DNA of 64,000 nucleotides from contig JACAAK010000006.1 of assembly GCA_025093985.1 (NCBI GenBank), positions 1,674,001-1,738,000 of the forward strand, given 5' to 3'. Of the stretch, positions 1-9,872 are shown one piece after another (the stretch's first letter is position 1; each line of letters begins with the position of its first letter). Position numbers and translations under genes: made by a program. The DNA comes from Calvatia gigantea (lineage: Eukaryota; Basidiomycota; Agaricomycetes; Agaricales; Lycoperdaceae). A model generated the notes under the pieces. The model ran no database searches, had not been told where the DNA came from, and saw nothing but the letters and a program-made list of their open reading frames with translations.

Positions 1-367
1 CCGAAGGGGAAACACACTTAGGTCGAATGTGTGTACTGTGTGGCCCTTCGGCGCTGCGCTTGTTCTAGTTAGAGTGAAAGGTAAGTAATAGAGAAGAAGG
101 ACAACACGAGAATATGCTATATTGGCTGCCAAAGCGGTAGTGTGAGGAGAGGCAATGGGATAAGTCCACCATGCGTAGCCGAGAGGAGATGAGCCGAGTG
201 CGGTAATTTGGTGGCTCAACCACAAACAGCTACCGGTAAATTGCGCTTTTGTGTTTTCCGAGATCAGTCGTTACTTTGAAATTTTATCATACTTTGGAAA
301 CCAAATATATCATACAAGGTTACAAATATCCATCCACTGTTAACCGAAAACCAGAAAAATCTATTCT
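1..367. other. Intergenic, no gene seen
   Basis: No supported coding sequence. The first 51 bases can fold into a hairpin, because CCGAAGGG at the left edge pairs with CCCTTCGG at 43-51, but nothing else marks it as functional. Confidence 0.4.
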
Positions 368-1810
368 TTATCGCCGGAACAGTCCCTTGACTTTCACCGA
401 TGCTGTCTCAGACGCAGACCGGATAAGTTTCTTCAACCCACCCTCAGGTGCAGGTCCCATGTCAACACCACTTTCGTCCACGTCCAACCCTTCAAACTGT
501 ACACTCCCGTAGGTTGAGTAGCTCCCACCTGTAAATGTCGACCTCGTCGGGCTGGCCTTCAATGGGATGTATTCATCCATTGCCCCAAAATTATTCCAAT
601 CACGGCCCTGTTTCTGATCCACTGTTCACCATGAAATCTTCATCCCCATTCAATGCCATATCCTCCTGTGCCCACCTCACGAGCCGACGTTCTCCAACCC
701 TGAAATGCGGGAAATGCTTAGCCACTGGTTTTGTCAGGTGCTTAATGTTTGTTAGTAAGGGGAGAATCGTGTATGCGGCTGATTGTAGACGAGCTGAGAG
801 TATATTGGCGTGCGTGAGGTGATGAGATAAGGATTGACGCGGTGATCAATAGGCATCTAACACAGAGAGCGATTAGATTTGTCTGGGGGCGTCCGAGACA
901 GCGTTCACCCACCCAACTAACAAGAGCATAACCCCCATCCACCGGCGCGATACACCGCCCACAGGAAGATCACCGTTCCTTAAGTCTTCTTCAGTTGTTT
1001 CCTCTTCACCTTCACCCCCGTTCTCCGCGGCAAATAATTCTCCATCAGTAGAAACAGGGCATGCATACCGAGTCCGCCACACAAAGTGATGAATTTCATC
1101 TCGCTCTCCCGAAAATTCTAGCTTTCCCTCTTCCTCAGCACATACAAAAGCAAAGTTGACACCCGCCTGCTCCCTTCCTTTTGTCAGGGAAATAATGAAC
1201 TCCACACCAGGACTTCTAAATTGATAAGCCGATATCACTAAAGACCCTACCCCTTGCGGGAGTGATACGACTCTGATGTCGCCTGGTCCACTCCATCTGC
1301 CCCTTTCTATCCCCGTAAACTGGTATTAGCTCTGCATTGTATCTGATGTGGCAGAAAAAACTTACCTGTGAGGAATACCCATGTTCGAGAAGGGACCTAG
1401 GGGTGAAGGGTTCAACGTCCTGCTTCTCAAAGCAGTAGCGAAAAGCTTTAACTACTCACCCGCCCTGCGTGTCGTCCTGTTACTATACGGTTGGTGCCCA
1501 ACATTACTCTATACTGCCTCTGGACAGTCTTCAATCCACTATGATTTCCAGGAACCTCCATTTCCACATCCACCATCCTCTCCTCCTCCATCAACGGGCA
1601 AATATCATAGGTCCGGCCTTCACCTTTGAAGAGACACCCATTTTTCAAATCAGCATCAGGGAACACGATCGTCTCCTGAGGTAAATATGCATCGAGTTCC
1701 GGGGTCTCATGAACCGTAGACGTCGATGCTGGGGGTGGCGGTGGGGCATAAGACGAAGGAGAAGCTCCAAGTAGGATGATGATAAGCGCCAACCAAGGTG
1801 AAGGATACAT
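368..1810 (-). CDS. MRH-domain type I membrane protein, Atg27/Mrl1-like sorting receptor
   Basis: The first exon begins at 1810 with a hydrophobic signal peptide (MYPSPWLALIIILLG) and then a Cys-containing block ending YDICPL, the opening of a mannose-6-phosphate-receptor homology (MRH) domain. A strong donor (GTGAGT near 1460) closes it. A short exon near 1380-1410 follows. The exon at about 1300-900 carries the end of the domain, with the hallmark WRTRYACP, then an acidic linker and a hydrophobic stretch (WMGVMLLLVGWV) taken as the transmembrane helix. The cytosolic tail is encoded near 700-368. Atg27 and Mrl1 are Golgi/endosome/vacuole cycling proteins; Atg27 helps deliver Atg9. Exon joins after the membrane segment are uncertain: the frame ending EDFMVN and the frame beginning DWNNFG do not join without an intron or an indel. 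The MRH call is firm; the choice between Atg27 and Mrl1 is open. Confidence 0.72.
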
Positions 1811-2691
1811 TCTCCTGCTGTAATCCGTGATCTGTAATCTCTAATCGGGTCGCTGACAGTGATCCGCGATCGTGGTGGTGGTGACAGGCGGAATAGGGAC
1901 TCAGTATTGGATTGAGAGCGCTGTACTTCCTTTGATAGTATTTGACAGTACTGTGAGACCCGGACCAGGGGGAAGGGGGACGGCAAAGGGTGTACCGAGT
2001 ACCGATATTAGCGATTATGAGAAGTAAATGGGGACTGCACAAACAAATCAACGCCCAGGCCCCAACGAAAACTCGCTAACAAATGTCGTCGTTAGTTGGA
2101 GATGGAGGAGCGGAGTGGGGGAGAAAACTTGATATGTTATATTCTTATGTCTGGGCCCCCGAGTTTACCCAATCCGTCCCCAGACCTGCTGCATTCCTTG
2201 CCCCAAATGGCAAGCGAGTGGCACCAGGCCACACCAGCGGAAGAAAAGGGGGACTGTCGTCCACGTGATACATCGTCAATCAGAGACGACAGATCACTAT
2301 TTCGCCCACTACACGTGCACGGAAGGATTGCTTATTGGCAAAATTGCCGGCTAATGGTGAGACACATCGTCTCAGCTTGCGGCGAGGGTCCACCGCGTTT
2401 GTCGGGACAAAATTTAAACGACATGACTACCGGTAAGTAATCGATATCCGATGATAACAGGTCTCCTTGATGGCACTCAGAGAACAACACTTCACGCTCG
2501 GCGTGCTCTATCAACGCATTAAGATCGTAGGCGTACAAAGCGAGCAGATACCAAGGACCATCCATGAGGTCGCTACGTACTAACCAAGCACCTAGTCTCC
2601 CCTCTGCCTCAACTCTCCTCCGCAAAAGCCTTCCAGAGCCAGAACCACAAGTCGTTGTTTAATCAACTGGAAGGAGCCAAGTTCCTTCGGA
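1811..2691. other. Intergenic, upstream of the MRH gene
   Basis: This holds the presumed promoter of the minus-strand MRH gene and the approach to the inverted repeat. Only short overlapping ORFs with no recognisable protein features occur. Confidence 0.4.
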
Positions 2692-3291
2692 CGCACATTA
2701 TAACCATCCGAGATCCCGAGCTTCCCAAGGCGTGGTGTAAACCCAAAAGTAAATAGCTGGCTTCTCCTCAGAAGACAATGTTCTATTTTCCGCGCAGAGT
2801 CTGAGCCGAACAGAGTTCTACCCAGCTCACCTTACACATGATATTGCAAAGTTCACTTTGGATAGCCAAAAACGCAAACCAAACCTAAAAGACAATCACA
2901 AGGGGGACAGACATCCTTGGCCGGGGTGTTTGTCATTATCATTGTAATCAAAAATTGATAAACAGGCATGAAGTATTCCAGCGCAAAGCCCCCCAGCCGT
3001 CCGGCACCACGGGTACTATTCACCAAAACCCTTCGTATGCCAAGTACAACAAAAATCCCATTCCCCCCTATAACGACTTGTAGTCGCGGAAGGAATAGCC
3101 CAGGAAACAGCGGATCTCTCGGAACCACGCTGCAAATGCGGAGCCCTCAACAACGCGGTTGTTGCACTCATCGCATTTGGACCATGATTACACCACTCAA
3201 CGTCTGGCACGCACTCTACATCACCACGTGGTAGATTACGTGTTTACCCAGCCTGAAGTAGCAAAGCGCATGGATGTAGGATATCGTCAAC

Positions 3292-3334
3292 TGTATGCAT
3301 AATTATGCACTGGCACCGAAAGGGATTTGGCTGG
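3292..3334 (+). repeat. Recurrent motif copy 1 (TATGCATAATTATGCAC ... GGATTTGG)
   Basis: A short palindrome-like block (TGCATAATTATGCA) is followed by a GC-rich linker and GGGATTTGGCTGG. Similar copies occur at 3702, 8896 and 9290 in the same orientation, and at 7071 and 7518 in reverse. Confidence 0.7.
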
Positions 3335-3701
3335 GCCCCGTGGCCGCAGGACAACAATCAAAGAGGGACATGCAGATATTTCTAGTTGGAGATGTGAGGG
3401 AACTGTATCAAAAGAAGAGAGCATAAAAAACGTAGCACAGCAAGCTCCCAGAGCTGGCTCCATTCAGCTGCTCCCGCCTACACCAAAACCCCTCGGCTGC
3501 CGAGTCTGACCAAGCCCAAATTCCGACCACGACAAAGCCGAGAGTAGCACTCGGTCAATGGTCGGGTCTTTGAAGTAGGGTATTTTACCCTACCTCAAAA
3601 AGGTGCCAACGTTTTCGAAGCCTGTTGGCGGTGCTCCGTGTGTCCCAATTCGAAGCGTGGAAAGCCAGCTCGAAAGGACAGAAAATGATAGGAAGTCCAG
3701 A

Positions 3702-3748
3702 CTATATGCATAAAACTATGCACTGGCAGCGATAGGGATTTGGCTGGC
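3702..3748 (+). repeat. Recurrent motif copy 2
   Basis: Same block as at 3292: TATATGCATAAAACTATGCAC followed by GATAGGGATTTGGCTGG. It lies in the left inverted-repeat arm. Confidence 0.7.
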
Positions 3749-4617
3749 CAGGAGACAGTGGTGGTGGTAATTGAAAGAGAACGGAAGAGAGGATAGGGTC
3801 ATGTGAGACAAGAACTGCATTATTTATATCAGACCAAATCTAACTCTGATTGGTTGGTATAGTATTCACGTTCCTGTTTAGGTTGGCGGCGAAATCAAAA
3901 GGTAAGGGTTAAAACAAACCCGGCCCAGTGAAGGCGATTCTAACTGCATGAACCCAAATTTTCCATTTCTTTAGTCCGTCGAAGCAACATCAAGGGTCAT
4001 AGCACGGAATGAGGATATTTTTGAGCCAAAAGATGCTTTGACCTTTTGACAGTTGACTCTATGTCTTCACTGGCTGATCCTTCAGCTCTATCATTTCAGC
4101 ATGCCATCGAGACGTAATTTTTCTCCAGGGATACCTAATTATTTAAATGTGAAAGACAGTTCATTTCATGGGTTGACGGAAAAGTGCCTGCCGGTGGAGA
4201 CGCACAGTCAACGGTCGACGAGACCGTCCGCACAAAACTACACTTTGGCAGGAATAATGGATTATACGGAGGATGACCAAAGGAGATATGTCCGTGTCCA
4301 TAGCAGGCGGCATTAAAGCGGTCACTTAACTCGAGTGTTTTGTCCTATCCACGAAATTTATGCGTCTAGAGGAGGTTGGCGGTAGCGAAGGATTGGTAGA
4401 AGCTGATTGGGCCTGTAGCTTCCTATCGTTTCATAAATAGCTCCGCAGCTGTCCGCAGGTTTGTAATAACTCCTTGACGTTGTATATAGTCTCCAACTGA
4501 GTACGTGTTCGGTCCCATCCGTTTCAACCCTCTCCTTGTCCGGTGTCGTCCATTGTACATAGGTGCGTCCGTCAAACCTGCGCGATGATCACTTCATTAG
4601 TAGTTGACTCCAGTCAG

Positions 4618-4966
4618 CATATGAAAGGCCTCGCTACAGTCATCACAGCTACTCTCTTCCTCTGGGGATGGAGCTACGGCTGCAACGCCACGATGGATTC
4701 AGGGCAAGGATACAACAGGGTGCTACGTCGAGTATTCAAACAGGTGTCAGTATGATGTCGCACATTGCAAGCCGAAGCCACAGTGCAAGCAGGCGTTCTG
4801 CACTGCGGAGTTCGCGCCGGTGTATGACAACACAGGAACTACGACCTGGTGCACCACTCTCTTGTCATTTGTAGGTCGCGGGTTGATCAACTGGGTTTGC
4901 CCTCTAACCGTTCCCCAATGCATAGGCGTCTTTGGTAGCGATGTTTACTCTCTTACACCATCATGA
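4618..4966 (+). pseudogene. Small Cys-rich secreted protein, reading frame broken
   Basis: An ATG at 4618 opens a convincing signal peptide (MKGLATVITATLFLWGWSYG). About 60 nt later the coding signal moves to another frame, where a Cys-rich stretch runs to a stop near 4966. It contains ten cysteines, including GCYVEYSNRCQYDVAHC, a CKQAFC pair and a later CPLTVPQC. No intron with acceptable borders joins the two frames, so either a base has been gained or lost or the gene is dead. It lies in the spacer of the inverted repeat. The fold is not one I recognise; the layout resembles small secreted effector-like proteins, but no function can be assigned. Confidence 0.4.
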
Positions 4967-5483
4967 GTGTTCCCTCGGTTATTCTAATGTCTATGAATGG
5001 TCTTTTCCGATAATTGGCTGGATGTTCATCCGGGGAACATTTTTCTGTGAGTCCGGTCAATTGCCCTGAAACTACGACTCCTACGCGGAGCACGACTTGA
5101 CAGAGTAAGGTGCGTTGGAAGTAAGGTTCTTGTCATGAGGGCTTTGCCAGGGCCAATGCTCGGGCCACAAGGTCTAACACTGCCACAGCGTACCTGTGGA
5201 GGAAAGAAATTGGAACAAAATCCCCAGCAAAGCTAGAAATTCCCAAAGAGATGCACTGGGCAGCAAAATAACGTGGTTTGACGCACGTTCCAGCTGAACA
5301 GCCCTGCACAGAGTCCCGTATCCTCTTAAAACCTTTGGCAACACACACAACTCATGTTTCCTCGCCCACCTGCCGACCAAGTTTACTCCAGCACCGCTCG
5401 ATCAGGAAATCACACTCCTCATATTTCTGGAACTCGTCCGAACAGTCTACCCCACGCCGTGATTATACCCTGACAACAATACT

Positions 5484-6135
5484 ATGCTCCCTTCCACGAC
5501 CTCCACCACAACACCTCTTCCTCTTCATGAGCAGTTTCTTCTGGATCTGCAACGGATCGCTGCCAATCTCAGAGCCGCCGCCGAGCTTGCGGATAAAGTA
5601 TGCTCTGGGTGCAAGGAATCGGTGATGAACGAACAAGATGATACCGTGGTAGCCTTCGGGTATGTTACCGCTCTCTTCAATTAGTCCATTGGGGGCGCTG
5701 TTACGCTTTCTATCGGTGGTCTTAAGGTGCTCGCAAATAAAAGTTGAGACTAATTTTCCTTACTTGTAGCGAATTATTCTTCCACCCCGCCTGCTTCAGG
5801 CGTGCAAATTGCACTAGTCAAATTACTGCCGACAAAGAGCTCCTGTTGTTGTCTGACGGATCCCCTATTGTCCCTACTGTTCTTACGACTGCGGTATCTG
5901 CGACTTCCCCATCATCGACGAAGCTATCACATTTGGTGATGTCGCATATCGCACTCATTGCTTCAAGTGCAAAGCATGCGGAAACAGAGTCGAAGCACTC
6001 ACCTTTGCGAAGACCAGTCAGGGCATATTTTGTACGAATTGCTACAACGAACGGATAGCCAGGATCAGAGAACACAAGAAAAAGGTTGAGGCCGAACAAA
6101 ACAGGGGGAGTGAGCAGTCACGGACGTCGGATTGA
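5484..6135 (+). pseudogene. Truncated LIM-domain protein, relic of a Rho-GAP/LIM family gene
   Basis: Exon 1 (5484-5659) encodes a short helical lead and the first LIM cysteine pair (CSGC). An intron with GTATGT donor and TAG acceptor (5660-5769) leads to HPACFRRANC and SDGSPI. There a single base appears to be missing (near 5869), because the next frame continues the LIM pattern perfectly: CPYCSYDCGICDFPI, HCFKCKACGN, then AKTSQGIFC and CYNERIAR, with a stop at 6135. The wording of the second LIM domain matches the LIM region of fungal Rho GTPase-activating proteins. The GAP domain is absent, and the CxxC of the first LIM reads C-F-R-R, which loses a zinc ligand. It sits inside the inverted-repeat spacer, which suggests a captured and decaying fragment. 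Confidence 0.65.
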
Positions 6136-7070
6136 GATACGGAAAATCATGACGAGGTAGTAGAGTACGTGCTCTTTTGATTTTATTTATGGTCTATATC
6201 AAGGAGGTTACCCATGTCGGACCTCCACTATCCAACGAATGCTACTCTACTGGTGTTCCTTAGTGTTGTCTACTCCCTCCCGCTGGTGGCGTGGGTGGGC
6301 TTTATGGCTTTAAACTGATGTATCTAAGAGTCTACTTCAATGCGTAACTAAATTAAGTGGTTGGAAGTATGCATGTATATTTATCAAACGATCGGAAGCC
6401 GCGGCACCAACCAGCTTCTACCAATACTCTGTTACTGCCAAACCCCTTCTAGACTTGTGAATAGGACAGAACGCCCGAGCTGATTAATCATTTCAAGGCC
6501 GCAGTTATGGCGCTGCCTCCTTTGGTCTCCTTCATGGGACCCTTTTTTCTGGCAGCAGGGTGTGGTCATGTGTCCGAGGTGGTCTCGTGGACAGTTGAAA
6601 CGTTGACGGGCATCTCCACCGGCAGGCATAAGTTCCCGTTAACCTATGAAATCAGCTGATTTCTTACGTCTTGGTTTTATGTATCCTGGAGAAAAGTTAC
6701 GTTTCTATGGCATATGTTGAAATAATAGGATTTCAAAAAGGATCAGCGAGTGGATGACGCAAAGTCAAGGGACTAAAGCGCCTCTTAACCCAGAACCATC
6801 TTCGTATATATGTTCTCCGTACTGTGGCCCTAAAATTACTTCGACGGACGAAGGAATTCTGGGGGCAGGTAGTTGCGAATATGCCTTTGCTGGGGCTTAA
6901 CTTTCTGTTTCGCCGTCAACTTGACGCGTGACTGTAATATAAAGACGCCCGCTTCCCGAATAACAACAGCCAATCGGAATCGGGTTTGGTTTGCTATAAG
7001 TAACCTAGGATTTGGTTCCGCAGGACCTCATCCTCTCTTTCCTTCACCTTCCACCACTACTCTCTCCTGG

Positions 7071-7116
7071 CCAACCAAATCCCTATCGCTGTCAGTGCAT
7101 AGTTTTATGCATGCAG
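7071..7116 (-). repeat. Recurrent motif copy 3 (reverse)
   Basis: Reverse complement of the motif: CCAACCAAATCCCTATCGC then GTGCATAGTTTTATGCATGC. It is the counterpart of the copy at 3702 in the opposite arm. Confidence 0.7.
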
Positions 7117-7517
7117 TCTGGCTTTCCCATCATTCTCCGTCCTTTCGAGCTGGTTTTCCACGTTTCGAATTAGAATACACGGAACCTCGCCAACGGATTC
7201 GAAGACGTTGGCACCTTTAGTAGGGTATATAATTACCCTACCTCACCAGATCACCAGAATACTGATCGAGATGCTTCTCTCGATGTTACCGGAATCCTCG
7301 TGGTCGAACTCGTGGGGTTTATACAACCCCACCTTTATTATGGGCTTAATCGGACTCGGCAAGCGAGGGGTTTTGGTGTAGGCGGAAGCGGCTGAATGGT
7401 GTCAACTTTAATGAGCCCGCTGTGCTACGTTTTATGCTCTCTTCTTTTGATACAGTTCAATCATATCTCCAATTAGAAAAGTCCGCGCATCCTCCCTGTA
7501 CTGCACCCACGGGGCAC

Positions 7518-7560
7518 AGCCAAATCCCTTTCGGTGCCAGTGCATATTTATGCATACAGT
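7518..7560 (-). repeat. Recurrent motif copy 4 (reverse)
   Basis: Reverse complement of the motif: GCCAAATCCCTTTCGG then GTGCATATTTATGCATACAG. It is the counterpart of the copy at 3292. Confidence 0.7.
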
Positions 7561-8152
7561 TGATGATATCCTACATCCATGCGCTTCGCTACTTCAGGCT
7601 GGGTGAACACGCAATCTACTTCGTGGTAACACGGTAGTGCGCGTGCCAGATGTTGAGTGGTGTAATCATGGTCCAAATGCGATGAGTTATTGGATGGACT
7701 CTCTGTGGCTATCCACAACGACTGATTTGTTGAGGGCTCCGCATTTGTAGTGTGGTCTCCGAGTGGCCTAGGGACGCCTTGGCTATTCCTTCCGTGACGA
7801 TGAAAGTCGCCACAGGCGGGAATGGGATTTTCGTCTTACTTGGCATACGAAGGGTTTTGGTAAATAGTACCCGTGGTGCTGGACGGTTGAGGGGTGTTTC
7901 ATGCGTGTACCAAATTTGAGTACATTAAGTAGTAATGACTATCAAGAATGTCTGAATATTGAGAAGTTTTATTTGCGTCTTGGTATCCATGAATGAACTT
8001 GGCGCCATCATGTGTAAGTGTGAACTTGGTTGTATTCTGTTTCACGTCAGACTCTGAAAATAGAACACCGCCTCTTGAAGAGGAGCCAGCTTTTAACTTT
8101 TTGCTTTACACCACACCTTGGGAGGCTCGGGATCTTGAGCGGTCATAACGCA

Positions 8153-8559
8153 CATCCGAGTAATCCACTACATGTAAAATGTCTCACGATGCGAGCACCA
8201 ATTTGGCAGGCGTGAATAAATAACCCTTGCCTGAGCGACTGAACCCCACCCGGATGTGCTTTTATTGAGTGGAAATTTTAAAGGGCTGCGGTGCGGGCAT
8301 AAACTGACTAAATGCAAGGGACTAGGAGGGTAGATTAGAATAATACGAGATGACTGCGCCTATGGGGCGAGGAAGAAAGGCATGGGAATAACCCAGGAAC
8401 TATGAGAGATAGATCATGTCGATACAGAGGAATGGTGATGCGTTCGGACTTCCGAATACTCTTGGAAACTGAAGTGAAAGAGTCAGTTCGGATCGTACGA
8501 ACAGAGCTGAGCGAATATGACGATACGCATAAAATGATGTATTGGTTGCAATGAAAAAT
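8153..8559. other. Intergenic between repeats
   Basis: Nothing recognisable. The sequence is AT-richer than the flanks and has no ORF of note. Confidence 0.3.
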
Positions 8560-9372
8560 TGGAGAGAAACCACAAGACTAGTTTTGTGACGAAGAATAAC
8601 CAGACAACCGGGCGGCCTTGCCCCAAGGCCTCAAATTGGAGAAAGTTAATAGACACAACATCACATCTACCAGAACATCACCGGGTCCCCGAACCAAAAC
8701 CCCTCGCACGCCAAGTGAGACAGAGCTGCAATGGAAGGTAAACCATAGCCATTGCAGCTGCCATGGACTTGTTCGAGGTATTTCACCCGCAGAATGAGAC
8801 GCAACAGAGGTTTCCACCACTTAAAGCAATCAGAGGTTTCCACCACTTAAAGCAATGACACTTGGGAGTGACCTCCAACAAGCCACCTGTCAGACCGTAT
8901 GCATAGAATTATGCACTGACGGCGATGAGGGATTTGGTAGGTGATGCCCTATCGTTACGAAGGAAGAAGTGAGAGGAAGAGACGAAGTTCGGACTGAAGG
9001 AAGGAGCCTCGTTTTGTGACGATAACAACGAGGCGGTTTTACCTCGAGGCAATGCGCAAGGAAGTCAGAGAAGGCTTCTGCCGAAACGTCGCCCACAATC
9101 CCCTATCCAAAACCCCTCGCACGCCGAGTGAGACAAAGCCACAAAGGGAGGAGACACCCAGCCATTGCAACTATGGACTTGACCGAGAATATTTCATCCC
9201 GCAGGTGAGACGACGCCGCTTAGATTAATCACCTGAGCGACTACCTCTCGCGGGTGAACTCGAACAAGGATCTTTCCACCTGTCAGACCGTATGCATAGA
9301 ATTATGCACTGGCAGCGATAAGGGATTTGGTAGGCGATGGCCTATCGTTATGAAAGAAGAAGTGAGAGGAGA
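8560..9372. repeat. Tandem direct duplication of a ~400-bp unit, with motif copies 5 and 6
   Basis: Two consecutive units share, in order, an AAAACCCCTCGCACGCC segment followed by GTGAGACA (near 8697 and 9111), a GCCATTGCA segment, a TATTTCA segment, CACCTGTCAGACCGTATGCA, and GGGATTTGGTAGG with CTATCGTTA. The recurrent motif occurs at 8896-8940 and 9290-9333. The first unit also contains a perfect 26-bp tandem copy (8805-8830 and 8831-8856). Parts resemble the arms of the inverted repeat, so it is probably a further decayed copy of the same family. Confidence 0.65.
8805..8856. repeat. Perfect 26-bp tandem duplication
   Basis: The sequence starting CAGAGGTTTCCACCACTTAA is present twice back to back without mismatch (8805-8830, 8831-8856), which indicates a recent local duplication. 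Confidence 0.85.
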
Positions 9373-9872
9373 CGAGGTGAAGCCGACCGACCGAAGGAAC
9401 CTTTAAGCGTGTGAAATATGACTTGCCCTTAATCGCCCCACGTCTATCATTGGTCAATATAAATAGGCATTGAAGCTTTGAAGCCTCAGGACCACCTTCA
9501 CCGAGGAACTCGGAGAAAAATCCAAGGGCAATATGCATGACATGGATGGGAAATCAAACGCATCCCCTCCAGATCCGCTATCAGTTTATAAGTACCGCTC
9601 ACAGACCCAGGCGTAGGAAGGAAACCATGACCTAAACTTGATTCTTTAGTCGAGTTTATTCTACGTAACTATGATACAGTGACGAAGTAGAGAACGTGAA
9701 TTCAAATGAATGAGAGAAGTTGACAAGGATAGGCAGTGAATCCCCGACTGTGCTCGGGGCCCCGCACATCCGAGAACTTGAGATCTATAAACACATAATT
9801 TTTGCTGTTGCCGAACTGTTCGCAACGTCAGTGCGAGATCTCAGATCCAAGTAAAGTAAGGCAAACCTGAAG
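9373..9872. other. Intergenic, downstream of the DUF6534 gene
   Basis: No supported gene. It holds the 3' flank of the minus-strand membrane-protein gene. Confidence 0.35.

Larger units (their letters stand above)
2692..4440 (+). repeat. Left arm of a large imperfect inverted repeat
   Basis: Read 5'->3', this segment matches the reverse complement of 6377-8152 in the same order along its whole length, with many substitutions and indels. Matching landmarks are GATCCCGAGCTTCCCAAGGCGTGG near 2710 with the complement near 8120; CTTCGTATGCCAAGTAC near 3032 with 7840; the pair of TATGCAC...GGATTTGG motifs at 3292 and 3705 with 7518 and 7071; TAGTCCGTCGAAG near 3970 with 6840; and GGATTGGTAGAAGCTG near 4390 with 6410. 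No transposase or reverse transcriptase reading frame is visible, so the element class is unknown. Confidence 0.8.
6377..8152 (-). repeat. Right arm of the large imperfect inverted repeat
   Basis: This is the reverse-complement partner of 2692-4440. The two arms are nearly equal in length (about 1.75 kb each) and enclose a spacer of about 1.9 kb. Divergence between the arms is easily visible, so this is not a recent perfect palindrome. It may be a fold-back element, or two copies of one repeat inserted head to head. Confidence 0.8.

Noticed and set aside
1..51. Hairpin with CCGAAGGG/CCCTTCGG stem at the left edge
   Set aside because: A single short stem at the window edge, with no conserved RNA signature or downstream T-run.
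6432..6629. Minus-strand ORF with a C/H-rich stretch resembling a small zinc-binding peptide
   Set aside because: It lies wholly in the right inverted-repeat arm, the matching left arm has no equivalent ORF, and the spacing fits no known zinc finger.
2692..8152. LTR retrotransposon interpretation of the inverted repeat
   Set aside because: The arms are in opposite orientation, and no gag, protease, RT or integrase motif is visible between them.
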